NCBI GenBank assembly: GCA_018136815.1
Contig: CM030940.1
Span: 3,660,833-3,724,832 of the forward strand
Source of the DNA: Isochrysis galbana
Lineage: Eukaryota > Haptophyta > Isochrysidales > Isochrysidaceae
DNA: 64,000 nucleotides
Direction: 5' to 3'
Positions within the stretch are counted from its first letter, which is position 1. Every line of letters begins with the position of its first letter. Positions 51,586 to 60,989 of this stretch are shown in pieces. A program made the translations under genes and the position numbers. A model generated the notes under the pieces. It saw nothing but the letters and a program-made list of their open reading frames with translations, had not been told where the DNA came from and ran no database searches.

Positions 51586-54500
51586 GGGTCCGGCGGGGTC
51601 CCCGTCCTTCAAACCCTGGCGGAGAACATCGCGGGCGGTGGGCCCGAACGCCACCACCACCATCCCGATCCGATCCCTACGCCGCTTGGGGAGAAGAGCT
51701 GTCAACGCGGCGATTCTCCCCCTGTCTCTAGCTCTATTCAGTCCTCGACGGTGGGAGCCGCCTCGCCGGCTGAAGCCCCCGCCGAACGGCTATCTCGGAA
51801 GCCGGAGTCGACACTTGACCCGGGCTCCTGGAAACAGGTTTGCCCCGGAGATCGTCGCGACCCGACTCTCCGAAATTCGTGTACGTCTACAAGTTCTTCT
51901 ATTACTTCGCACGCTATTAGGATGTTAGGGGCTGATTCTCGCACGCTGCCCCTCTTGGAGTCTGTTTCTACGGATACTATGCTGTCATCGGTTCCTTCTA
52001 ACTCTCCTAGGTCTTTCGACGCATCTTCATCCCTGGATTCACCCCCCGACGGCCCTGCCCAAGGGGGTGGGCTAGGTAGATTCGACGCGTCTTCGGTCTC
52101 TTCGTTTCGTAAACGAACAGTTGTGAAGCCCTCGAGGGCTGTCGACTCGGTATCATCTTCTGCTCTAGGTTCTATGGATAGGTCCGACGTGGCCGCTGCC
52201 GCGTACGAAAACGTTGTTGCTGCTTTACCTGTTTCTGCTCTTTCCCGGCGGGACCCCTCTGGAGACCTCTCTCCCAAGGGCCATAGCCGGAGCCGCTCTG
52301 CGGACGAATCGTCGTTGTCTACCGTAGGTTCTCGTGCTGTTGAGGCGGAGACTAGTGTCTCCTCTTCACCTCTCTCCCCGGTTCGTTATATTTCTCCGTC
52401 ATCGTGTTCATTCTCTCGTCTCGAAGTTGCACCTGTTCTCGTTTCTGACCTGGTTCCCGACCCGGAAGGGTCGGCTTCCGGGGTCGATGAAGTTGAAGGT
52501 TCCAAGGGAGCTGCGGCTTTCCGCGCTCACGCCGTGGTCACTCCAGCCTCGGGAGACGCAGGGGCCGTCGATTACGATCCCACGTCGCGCACCACATGGA
52601 CGCCGGCGTCTCCTCTTTCTCTCGGCTCTCCGGAGGATCCCCATTCCAGGGATCGCCCGCCGGGGCCAACCCCCTTCAGGTCTAGCCCACCGAAACTTGA
52701 GGGCGACGACCCCCTCCCCCTGAATTCTACTGCCGAGGCCATCCACCGGATCGCCGTGGTTGGTTGTTCCTCGGCCGCCAAGTCTACTGAAGCTGCCCGC
52801 GCCCCTACGCGCGAGCTTCAAATGTTAGCCGCCTCCCGTGCCCGGGCTAGCGGTTCCTCCGTCATCTTGCCCCGCCATCTCGCCGAAGCTGCTCTAGCCT
52901 TGCGGCGGCCGGACGCGAGCACTCATGCATCGCCCTCTGCCGTGTTGCCGACGCATTTTGACGAGCTTTGCGCTGAGTTGGCAGCGATCCACGACGCCGT
53001 GACGTTCGACGCGGCCGAGGGGATTCCTCCACCCCGCGTTCTAGTCGTCGGTGAAGCTAGCGGGGTCGTGTCTTCGATGTTCCTACTTGCCGGAGCGCAC
53101 GTCGCGACGTGCGATCTACGACCGTCGGAGATCGACTACATTCCCCACTTCTGCGGAGATGCTCTTCACATTCAAAATCTCGGTTGGGACCTCGTGGTCG
53201 CGCATCCGCCGTGCACGTATTTGTCGGCGGTGAGTTGCCAGTGGCTCGATCGGGAACCGGGACGTCGCCAGGCTCTCGAATCCGCCGCTAGAGTCTTCCT
53301 CGCCATGGCAAGCGCCGACGCGCCTTTCGTTGCCGTCGAAAATCCTCGAATGCACGCGGAAGCCTCTGCCTTAGTCGGGGGGTTGCGACCGCGGCAGTTT
53401 GTGCAGCCGTGGCAGCACGGCACGGGCCATCAAAAAGCAACTGGCCTGTACCTGACGGCTTCACTCCCGTCCTTGCAGCCTTCGAAGATTGTCGAGGGAC
53501 GTCTATCTGCTATGGCGGATCTATCGCCGTCGCCCCACCGTGGCGCCCTTCGCAGCCGCACCTATGTGGGCATTGCCGGTGCAATGGCGGCCCAGTGGAT
53601 GCCGGTCTTGCGCCGTTATGCGCGCGAAGCCAAGGCGTCGCGTTCGCTCGACTTCACGGTGGACTGGGCAATTTCCCAAGCAGCTGCCAGCTTGAGAGAA
53701 CGCCCTTCGCTTTGCTCGACCGGTTTCGAGCTGGCTGAGCCGAGGACGGCTCTGGCTCGCTTCATGGAGGGGAGAGGCGAAGCAGCTTCTAGCTCTCACC
53801 TCACGCCTCCCAGCGGTTCGCCAGTGTCTGATTCGGTTGTCGTGATCCCGGACGCAGGCCCCGTTGCCGATGCTTCTCGCCTGCTTCATCAGGAGGACTC
53901 GGAAACAAACGTATCGCAAGACGAGGCCGAGGCGGAAGGAGACCGCTTCCTGCCGTGGGAGTGGCCCATAAAGGACCGCTCTACAACGCCAGGCCCTCCA
54001 AATACGGTGAAGAAGCGCCGCAGCAAGTGGCAGGTCTTCGATCGTGATGTAATTTCGGGGTTCCATCGGTGGCAGGATGTCACGCCTTCCATCGCCCAAG
54101 AAATCGCTGAGCAAGCGGCAGCTGCGGAGCCGTCGGAGCCTTCCATCTTGTCTCAACTGGGCTCCCAAGGCATCAATGCACTATCTCCGAGCGCCTCCTT
54201 CACGGCTGGCGACGAGGGAGTGGCCGAACTGACCAATTCGTTCGTAGCCGAAAGGCCACTCGAAACCTGGGATGTTGGGCCCGACTCGGGAGAAGATGAC
54301 ACGCCCGAGATGCCAGAACACCGGAGCATGCAGACCCTCAAGACCAAGCCCTCCGACGCCGCCGAAGGAGAGGATACTCCACGGGCACTGTATTGCGATG
54401 GGGCTACCGCTAAGGGCCTCAGTGCGGCCGGATTTTCCGAGTTGTCGAAGCTTCCGAAGACAGACTTGCAGAAGTCCCTGGAGAAGGAATGGTCACGCCA

Positions 54501-55305
54501 AATGGATCAACCTCGGCATCCGACGGACCGTCGAGGGCTAGGCTATGATGGCGTGCCTAACCCCTCTAGTTCAGCAAAGGCATCCCCACGCTCCTCGATA
54601 CCATTCGTGCCGCAGACGGTGGCCGCCGCTATCGAGCGAGTGCCCCACGTCGATGAATCTTCTCCGTCCAGGCCAGCCTCCAATCCAACCACCCCGTCAC
54701 CCGGAGCCGGAACCTCGCTTCCAGTAGAATCTATCGCGGACACTCCGCCGCCACTCTACCCTCGTCACTGCCTCTATGTCCGCGATCTCGTGGTCTGCCG
54801 TGCCGATGGCGACCGCGCAGCTCAAGGGTTCGTTCTCCCGGACGTTGCCCTCACGGTGAACAGCACCCTGGCTGACACTGGAGCGGGCCCGTCAGTAATC
54901 ACCACTGCTCTTCTCGATCGACTACCTGAAGACGCTTGCGTCGAACGCGTATCGGACGCTACCGTCCCCAACCTACATGGGCCGGACGGCCTTCCTCTCA
55001 TCACTAGGGGCCGGGCTAGCCTCGTCTTCTCCTTGTCCGGTCGCCTCTTCCGTCATTCGTTCGCGGTCATCGAAGGAAACGCGATGCTTCTGCTCGGGAA
55101 CGATTTTTTGGCCGCCCACTCCGCTACCATTTCTCTCGACGCCGCGAGCTCGGAAGGAAGCCTCCGCCTCCGTCCGGCCTCTGGCGATTCAGAAGACTCT
55201 TCAAGAGTCCTTTCCGAATGTGTAGTCAGAGTTTCCACGGCGCCGCCCCAGTCGCGGACTCCGGCTTCGTCGGAGCTATCTCGATGTCACCCGGTCAGCC
55301 GCTGA
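51586..55305 (+). CDS. retrotransposon Pol N-terminal part: C5-methyltransferase-like domain and retropepsin
   Basis: 1,239 codons in the Gag frame; residues below count from the Met at 51751. A disordered Ser/Pro region is followed at about 425-625 by a methyltransferase-like domain. It has VLVVGEASGVVSSMFLLAGA (SAM-binding region), LVVAHPPCTYLSAV with Cys488 in the PPC position, VAVENPRMH (ENP 530-532), QFVQPWQHGTGHQKATGLYL, and a final RSRTYVGIAGAMAAQWMP. This order matches small phage cytosine-C5 methyltransferase-type proteins. At 1035-1130 is an aspartic protease with ADTGAGPSVIT (Asp1042) and the flap-side IEGNAMLLLGNDF. The frame ends 165 bp after the protease; RT resumes in other frames. 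Codon use and composition match Gag. The protease call is firm; the methyltransferase call is by motif recognition. Confidence 0.7.
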   Translation, partial: GSGGVPVLQTLAENIAGGGPERHHHHPDPIPTPLGEKSCQRGDSPPVSSSIQSSTVGAASPAEAPAERLSRKPESTLDPGSWKQVCPGDRRDPTLRNSCTSTSSSITSHAIRMLGADSRTLPLLESVSTDTMLSSVPSNSPRSFDASSSLDSPPDGPAQGGGLGRFDASSVSSFRKRTVVKPSRAVDSVSSSALGSMDRSDVAAAAYENVVAALPVSALSRRDPSGDLSPKGHSRSRSADESSLSTVGSRAVEAETSVSSSPLSPVRYISPSSCSFSRLEVAPVLVSDLVPDPEGSASGVDEVEGSKGAAAFRAHAVVTPASGDAGAVDYDPTSRTTWTPASPLSLGSPEDPHSRDRPPGPTPFRSSPPKLEGDDPLPLNSTAEAIHRIAVVGCSSAAKSTEAARAPTRELQMLAASRARASGSSVILPRHLAEAALALRRPDASTHASPSAVLPTHFDELCAELAAIHDAVTFDAAEGIPPPRVLVVGEASGVVSSMFLLAGAHVATCDLRPSEIDYIPHFCGDALHIQNLGWDLVVAHPPCTYLSAVSCQWLDREPGRRQALESAARVFLAMASADAPFVAVENPRMHAEASALVGGLRPRQFVQPWQHGTGHQKATGLYLTASLPSLQPSKIVEGRLSAMADLSPSPHRGALRSRTYVGIAGAMAAQWMPVLRRYAREAKASRSLDFTVDWAISQAAASLRERPSLCSTGFELAEPRTALARFMEGRGEAASSSHLTPPSGSPVSDSVVVIPDAGPVADASRLLHQEDSETNVSQDEAEAEGDRFLPWEWPIKDRSTTPGPPNTVKKRRSKWQVFDRDVISGFHRWQDVTPSIAQEIAEQAAAAEPSEPSILSQLGSQGINALSPSASFTAGDEGVAELTNSFVAERPLETWDVGPDSGEDDTPEMPEHRSMQTLKTKPSDAAEGEDTPRALYCDGATAKGLSAAGFSELSKLPKTDLQKSLEKEWSRQMDQPRHPTDRRGLGYDGVPNPSSSAKASPRSSIPFVPQTVAAAIERVPHVDESSPSRPASNPTTPSPGAGTSLPVESIADTPPPLYPRHCLYVRDLVVCRADGDRAAQGFVLPDVALTVNSTLADTGAGPSVITTALLDRLPEDACVERVSDATVPNLHGPDGLPLITRGRASLVFSLSGRLFRHSFAVIEGNAMLLLGNDFLAAHSATISLDAASSEGSLRLRPASGDSEDSSRVLSECVVRVSTAPPQSRTPASSELSRCHPVSR

Positions 55306-56512
55306 CTGTCGACTTTCTGGAGAGGTCGACGGGAACACGAGAGACCCCGGGCGATCGGAGGGTGAGGCTGCTGCTGATGCTAGACAGCCCCTCTATACAC
55401 CTCTCTTTGAGTCTGCCGACGAGTTTGCGGCCAAAGCTCCGGCGTCTACCTCGTCCGAATATCTTCTCTACACGGAGCAAGCGGTGACGATTCCTGCCTT
55501 CCACCGCGCAACATCTGGGTCAGGGTTCCGCTAGCTCTCCGAGATCATTCGGACTGCGCGATGCTAGTCGACCGCCTACCAAATCGCAAGGCTCTCGATT
55601 CGTCCCCTCTCGTAATGCCACGGTGGTCACGCCCACGGACGATCACCGCATCGCGGTGACGATCGTCCACACCGGAGTCGATGCGCTGACCCTGCCGTCT
55701 CTGCATCCGATAGCTTCGCTCCAGGTGCGTTTCAAGTTGCACCGGGGCTGGACTCCGACTGGAAGCGAGGGGGATGGTGACCCTGTCACCGCGCTGAGCG
55801 AGGAGCAACGAGCTCTACTCGACTCAGCCACCATCGATCCGGACCGGCTTCTTTCCGACGATCAACGAGAAGAAGTACGCCAACTCTTGGCCCGGCGCAT
55901 CAAAGCTTTCGCGTTGCACCCGGGGGCTCCAAACCATACGCACGTTCTCGAGGTGGAGTTGCCACTCAACCCGGCGCTGTTCCTCACCGGCACGCTCCGT
56001 CTAGAGTGGGCCGCGCAGGCGAGCTCATCATAGAAGAGGAGGTAGCCAAGATGGAAGCCGCTGGCATTATTCGCAAGTCAAATTCGGCTTGGGCTTCCCG
56101 AGTAGTCCTGGTCAGCAAGAAAGATGGCTCCGTTCGATTCTGCGTGGACTACCGCGACACGAACGCCAAGCTACGCGTCGAGGATAGCCCTCTACCCCTC
56201 ATTGTAGAGGCTATTGATGGCTAGCGTCCGGCCAAGGGCCGCTCAGTTCTCTCTTCTTATGTACTCTCGATTTAGCCTCTGGTTTTTGGGGCATCCCGAT
56301 CAAAGAATCGCACAAACATATCACCGCTTTCACTACCCACCGCGGCAAATACGAGTTCACTTTCTACCGTTCGGCATCCAATCAGGTCCCTCCTACATGT
56401 GCCGCTTGATGGACATCGTTCTCGGTGCGCTAGCGTGGGAGATCTGCATGCCTTACCTCGATGATGTGGGCATCTGGTCAACGGCGTGGGTCCTTCCGAA
56501 GAGGCCAGGCAC
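55306..56512 (+). pseudogene. Gypsy reverse transcriptase, frame-broken and truncated by gap
   Basis: Successive frames carry Gypsy Pol pieces: EYLLYTEQAVTIPAFHRATS, RVPLALRDHSDCAMLVDRLP, LSDDQREEVRQLLARRIKAF, then RT proper with EEEVAKMEAAGIIRKSNSAW, VVLVSKKDGSVRFCVDYRDT and GFWGIPIKESHKHITAF. The catalytic YLDD is in MPYLDDVGIWS. At least five frame changes and several stops intervene. Either the copy is dead or the assembly around the gap has indels. Confidence 0.75.
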
Positions 56513-56612
56513 NNNNNNNNNNNNNNNNNNNNNNNNNNNNNNNNNNNNNNNNNNNNNNNNNNNNNNNNNNNNNNNNNNNNNNNNNNNNNNNNNNNNNNNN
56601 NNNNNNNNNNNN
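56513..56612. other. assembly gap (100 N)
   Basis: Placeholder gap; the rest of RT, RNase H, integrase and any 3' LTR would lie here. Confidence 0.99.
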
Positions 56613-58600
56613 TTTCTTCCGTTCATGCTTGGCGGGGAGGGAATTTTCGTTTGTTCATCTTCGATGATGTGGATGTATGATGCGCTGTGTGCCTAACACT
56701 AATAAAATATCTGAATACTATTGCCGCTACTGCCACTAGCCATGTACCATGTTGGGGTTAGGGGGAGAGCCGCCCTTTAAGTTTCCCAAAGAGAGAAGAG
56801 AGGCCCTCTCTCTTTGTTTTCCCGCCTTCGCGTGTTTTGGTTTCTCCCTTCGGGTTGCATCCTCTCCGTCCGATCGGGATCCTCCGATCCCGATCTTCCT
56901 CTATTTCCCCCGTGTTAGGATAGGGGTGATCGCTCTCGATCCTCGATCCCCCTCCCTTGTTTTCTCATGTGTGCGCGCCCCCGTTCTTTCCTTGCGCGCG
57001 CCCCCGAGTGCTTCCCGCGTTTTCTCTCGTCCCAGAGTTCCGAGAGTCGCGCCCATGGCCGCACTCCTTGGGGCTCTGGGCGAGCTCTCTCGACCACCGT
57101 CGCCCCATGCTCGTATGAGTGAGCGGCGTTCCCGCCGGTGCCATGCCTCCCTCCAGCCCCAGTGCTTCCTGTGCTAAGCCTAAGCCCTCCGTGAGCGCAC
57201 GGTCGCCCCTGGATGGAGAGCCCCATCCATCCCCTGTCTCAACAATCTTTATTTAGAGTCCCACGAATAAAGGTGCCCAGCTTTCTAGGACCAGTCCTAG
57301 AAACTAGGACGGACTTTGCTAGGTGAGAGCATGAGCATATCATGTTATTTTGTCCCAAACCTTGGCTATTGAGTTACCACATGCATGTCCTCATTAAATG
57401 TTCCAAGTGTACCTAGGCACCATTCCCTCAGCAACACCAAGTTTTGTGACGCGTCTGCGGGTCACTGTCGCATTCATCCTAGATGATTCTCGAACACGCG
57501 ATGACTATAGGCTCATAGGCAGAGGGCCGTTCGATCGTTCGATCGAGCCGGCAGCTGACGCGGTCGTGGAAGGGTCGTTGATTGTTGCTGGCGGGAAGAT
57601 GTCTGACAGATCATAGTAAGAGTCGGGTCTGAGAGTGTCTGTCATCGAGTGTTACGAGCGATAAGGTAGACTGAAGGTCGGAGGATTACGACGCGTGGCG
57701 TCGGAGAGTAGAGACGAGGCTAGCTAGCGAGCTAGTGAGAGAGAGGGAGAATGAGAATGAGAGCTTCTTACTTCTTAGGTCCGAGGTAGACACGGGAGAC
57801 TACAACGCATGGACACAAAAAGTTGAGGCCACAGAGACACACAAACTAAACCAAACGGGGCGAAAACTAACCACACCTGGACGGACGGCCAGGCGTCGGC
57901 ACCAGGGTAACTTAGCAGCGCGCAGACATGCGACAGAGAGGGCCGGCACAACGAGGGCGGACCTCGCTGGGGAGCTATGACCGATACACGAAGAGAAGAC
58001 AGAAGACGGTCATGGAACATTTGATGACATCGAGAGAAATGAAGAGGAAGAGAAGAGGCGGAACACCAATCGACGAGACCTTGAGGCATAAAATAACCCA
58101 CAGGTTATAAGATAAGTAAAAGTCTGTCATCGTATGGAATACGACACTCCCCGACTAAATTCGAGTCGTCTCGACGAGCGGCATGGAAGGAGAACAAAGC
58201 AACCGGAATAGAAGAAATCCAGAATTAGAACAACGAGGCGAGAGAAGAAACCAAAGATAACTGAGAAACCCAACAACCCAAACCCAACGTTGAAGGCGAC
58301 GCTTAAAATAGAAGATGAGAGCACCCGTGGGCCCTTTGAGCACAAATTCGGAAGCTTGACGCGGCAACCTATTTGTACGCATCGTCCCACCCATTTCTCC
58401 CTTTTACAGGAGTTTTGCTCGGGTGTTGCGGTGGGTGCAACCGCAGACGACACGCGTCTCATCTTCTGCAAACAACGGCAATCAACGAAGAAAGAGAAAG
58501 AGAAACAATCTGCAACAAGCAACAACAACGAAAGAAGCGGAATGATTCCGAAGACACGCGAGATGCAGTGAGCTACAATCTCCGACAACTCTATTATTAG
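56613..58600. other. intergenic/repeat region after the gap
   Basis: A block at 57186-57250 matches 23050-23105. A 22-base match to 47668-47689 lies at 57466-57487. The remainder (57620-58600) is G/A-rich with small open frames on both strands; GTCTGTCATCG occurs at 57636 and 58121, which might be edges of a small element. No gene is supported. Confidence 0.4.
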
Positions 58601-58602
58601 AG

Positions 58603-58900
58603 TCAGAGAGAGAAGTCACATAGGATGGAGGGGAGGAAAGACAGCGGACGGAGCGTCGAGCGACAGCAGCGAGCGACAGAGCCATGATGAGCGAGAAGGA
58701 GATTGACATTCGCCGCACCGAGCTCCGGAAGTACTTCCAGGAGGCGGGCGCCACCTGTGCGCCCGCATCGGATACGGTCGAGTGCGCTCTCGCGGTTCTC
58801 GGTCTCCTGCATTGCCCTCGCTGTCGCCTCCCATGCCTCTTCCTTCTCCTTGATGGCCTCGGCTCTAGCCTGCCGCAGCAACTCCGTGTAGGCCCGGTGC
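58603..58900 (-). other. possible coding fragment with coiled-coil character
   Basis: The minus frame reads ILEHLEQHRAYTELLRQARA, then EAIKEKEEAWEATARAMQET and ENRESALDRIR, a charged helical stretch. The opposite strand also has a short frame (MMSEKEIDIRRTELRKYFQE). Neither is recognised; it could be a Gag or gene remnant. Confidence 0.2.
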
Positions 58901-59374
58901 TGCTCCAGGTGCTCCAGGATGCGCGTGGACGGCCGCGTCGGTGAGCTGGTCCTGGTTCTCGATGCCGAGTTCGAGTGAGGGCAAATCCTGCGAGGGGCGG
59001 GTCGGGATGGTCAGGGCGGGGTCTGCGGCAGCCAGGGTAGCCGCGTGCGCGCGCTGTGAGGAGCTGGGTGGGCTGCGCGGGCCATGATGCCAGAGGGTCG
59101 GGGGGTGGTCGGACTGTCGGCAGCCCGACACGGCGCTGCATCGGGCGGGAATCAAATGCCGAATGTAGCTTAGATATAAAGGAACCGATCCCCCCGCGGG
59201 CGCGACCGCCAATTCTTTACGGGTAGAGCGTGAGCGCGCGTGACGGAGGGGGGGGAGGGGGGAGAATCGCACCATTTCCTGGCTAAGATTTTCGTGGCGG
59301 CAGGTGGCTCCCCCGGGAGGTTTTTTATTGGGCCTCGCGCCACGGTGAAAAAATGCAGCCCAACCCTTACTAAT

Positions 59375-59404
59375 AGTTAAAAAGCCCCTGTTTGACCGCC
59401 CTAC
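59375..59404 (+). repeat. MITE terminus (TAGGGCGGTCAAA family)
   Basis: GTTAAAAAGCCCCTGTTTGA followed by CCGCCCTA matches the right terminus at 8165-8190. Confidence 0.5.
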
Positions 59405-59468
59405 GGATGCCCTTAGCCCTTAGAGCTCCCGGTTACCCATTTGCCCCTTCCGACCACGCCGCTCGCGA

Positions 59469-59855
<387 letters not shown>

Positions 59856-59920
59856 CCCTACATATACAGCCGCAAGCCGCAAGCGCGGAGCCCTTTCTTT
59901 CTCCCCCTCTATGGTGGGGG

Positions 59921-60387
59921 CTAGGCCTAGGTAGAAATATGTGACATATTGAACTACATATTTGGGTCAAATTTCCGGATTACATATCGATCACATATTT
60001 GTGCATGGTTCACATATTTACTGCATATTTGGGCGCGTACATGGCGTACGGAGGGGGTTTACATACTAACTATGGACGTTACGCCGGGGGGGGGGAGTCG
60101 CAAGTGGGAGTTCGCGAGAGCGCGCGGGGCGAGAGGGGGAGCGAGAGAGAGGGAGAGGGAGAGGGAGAGCGAGAGAGCGAGAGCGAGAGCGAGAGAGAGC
60201 GAGCGGCGAGGGAGAGCGAGCGGCGAGGGAGAGGGAGAGGGAGAGCGAGAGCGGGACCGCACATTGTTTCATTGTTTCACTACATATTTTCTACATATTT
60301 GTTATTTGGGCGGATTTCCTACATATTTCGACATATTTTCACTACATATTTGGGCAAGAAAAACTACATATTTCTACCTAGGCCTAG
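59921..60387. mobile_element. nonautonomous TIR element with ACATATTT subterminal repeats
   Basis: Perfect 22-bp inverted termini beginning CTAGGCCTAGGTAGAAATAT bound 467 bp, flanked by TGGGGG at 59915-59920 and 60388-60393. Both sides of the interior carry about a dozen ACATATTT motifs, mostly in one orientation, separated by a GAGA-rich core (60110-60250). It is inserted in a family B copy, whose uninterrupted counterpart at 22400 supports the empty-site sequence. No transposase. Confidence 0.8.
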
Positions 60388-60393
60388 TGGGGG

Positions 60394-60640
60394 CAGGGAA
60401 AGAGATGAAGGGAGAGAAGATAAGGGCGGTGTTCATAGAGAAGGGAAGACCCGGAGCTAGTAGGTGTGTAGCCCAGAATCTTCAGAATTTTTTTTAGCTT
60501 GTGCACAAGGGGATGAGCCGCAAGGCGGGTAAAGGGGAGAGAAGCTTAAGTTTAGGGGATGATAGGGCGTGGCTACACGGTGGTGGAGTCCTAGAGCCGC
60601 GTGCCAGGCGAGAATATTAAAAGGCTGCTGCTGCTTGCAG
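60394..60640 (+). repeat. family B tail followed by a retroposon tail fragment
   Basis: 60394-60496 is the plus-orientation family B tail (GATAAGGGCGGTGTTC ... GTGTGTAGCCCAGAATCTTC, ending in eight T). 60500-60640 (GATGAGCCGCAAGGC ... GGCGAGAATATTAAAAGG) matches the LINE tail at 45765-45875. Confidence 0.65.
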
Positions 60641-60989
60641 GGAGCCTGAACTTTTTTTTGGACTCGGGACAAACGCTCAATAATCAAGCCCCTTGAAGAA
60701 GAGTTACGAGAACACAGACACTGGGACGACACGACAAAGCGAGGCCAAACACCTGCGCGTAAGCATTCGACATGTTGTTCAGTTACATGAGCACTAGATT
60801 CAGACAAGTCGTCAAGGGGACAGAGGCATCCTCTCTGATTGCCAGGGTCCCAGAATGTCCTTGTAAAGTCAGTTGTCGCTTTCATCAACCCGCTGTCAGC
60901 GAGCGGGTCAGCATGCAAGCGTGTCCGATCCAGCCGTGCCTCCAAGACACCGGCAATGGACAAACCATTTCGGCTGCACATATGCACCC

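Larger units (their letters stand above)
47560..56512 (+). mobile_element. Ty3/Gypsy-type retrotransposon with methyltransferase domain
   Basis: Order: leader or LTR-like region (47560-48867), Gag (48868-51585), in-frame UAG, Pol with methyltransferase-like and retropepsin domains (51586-55305), frame-broken RT (55306-56512), then an assembly gap. Boundaries are approximate because no LTR pair could be matched; the 3' half is missing. The leader is T/G-rich and contains no long open frame. A protease-region relative at 35640-36000 shows the family has other copies. Confidence 0.75.

Noticed and set aside
57636-58150. Possible minus-strand Copia LTR starting TGTCGTATTCC after GTCGGGGAG
   Set aside because: A purine tract plus TG start is suggestive, but no coding sequence, matching second LTR or primer site could be found.
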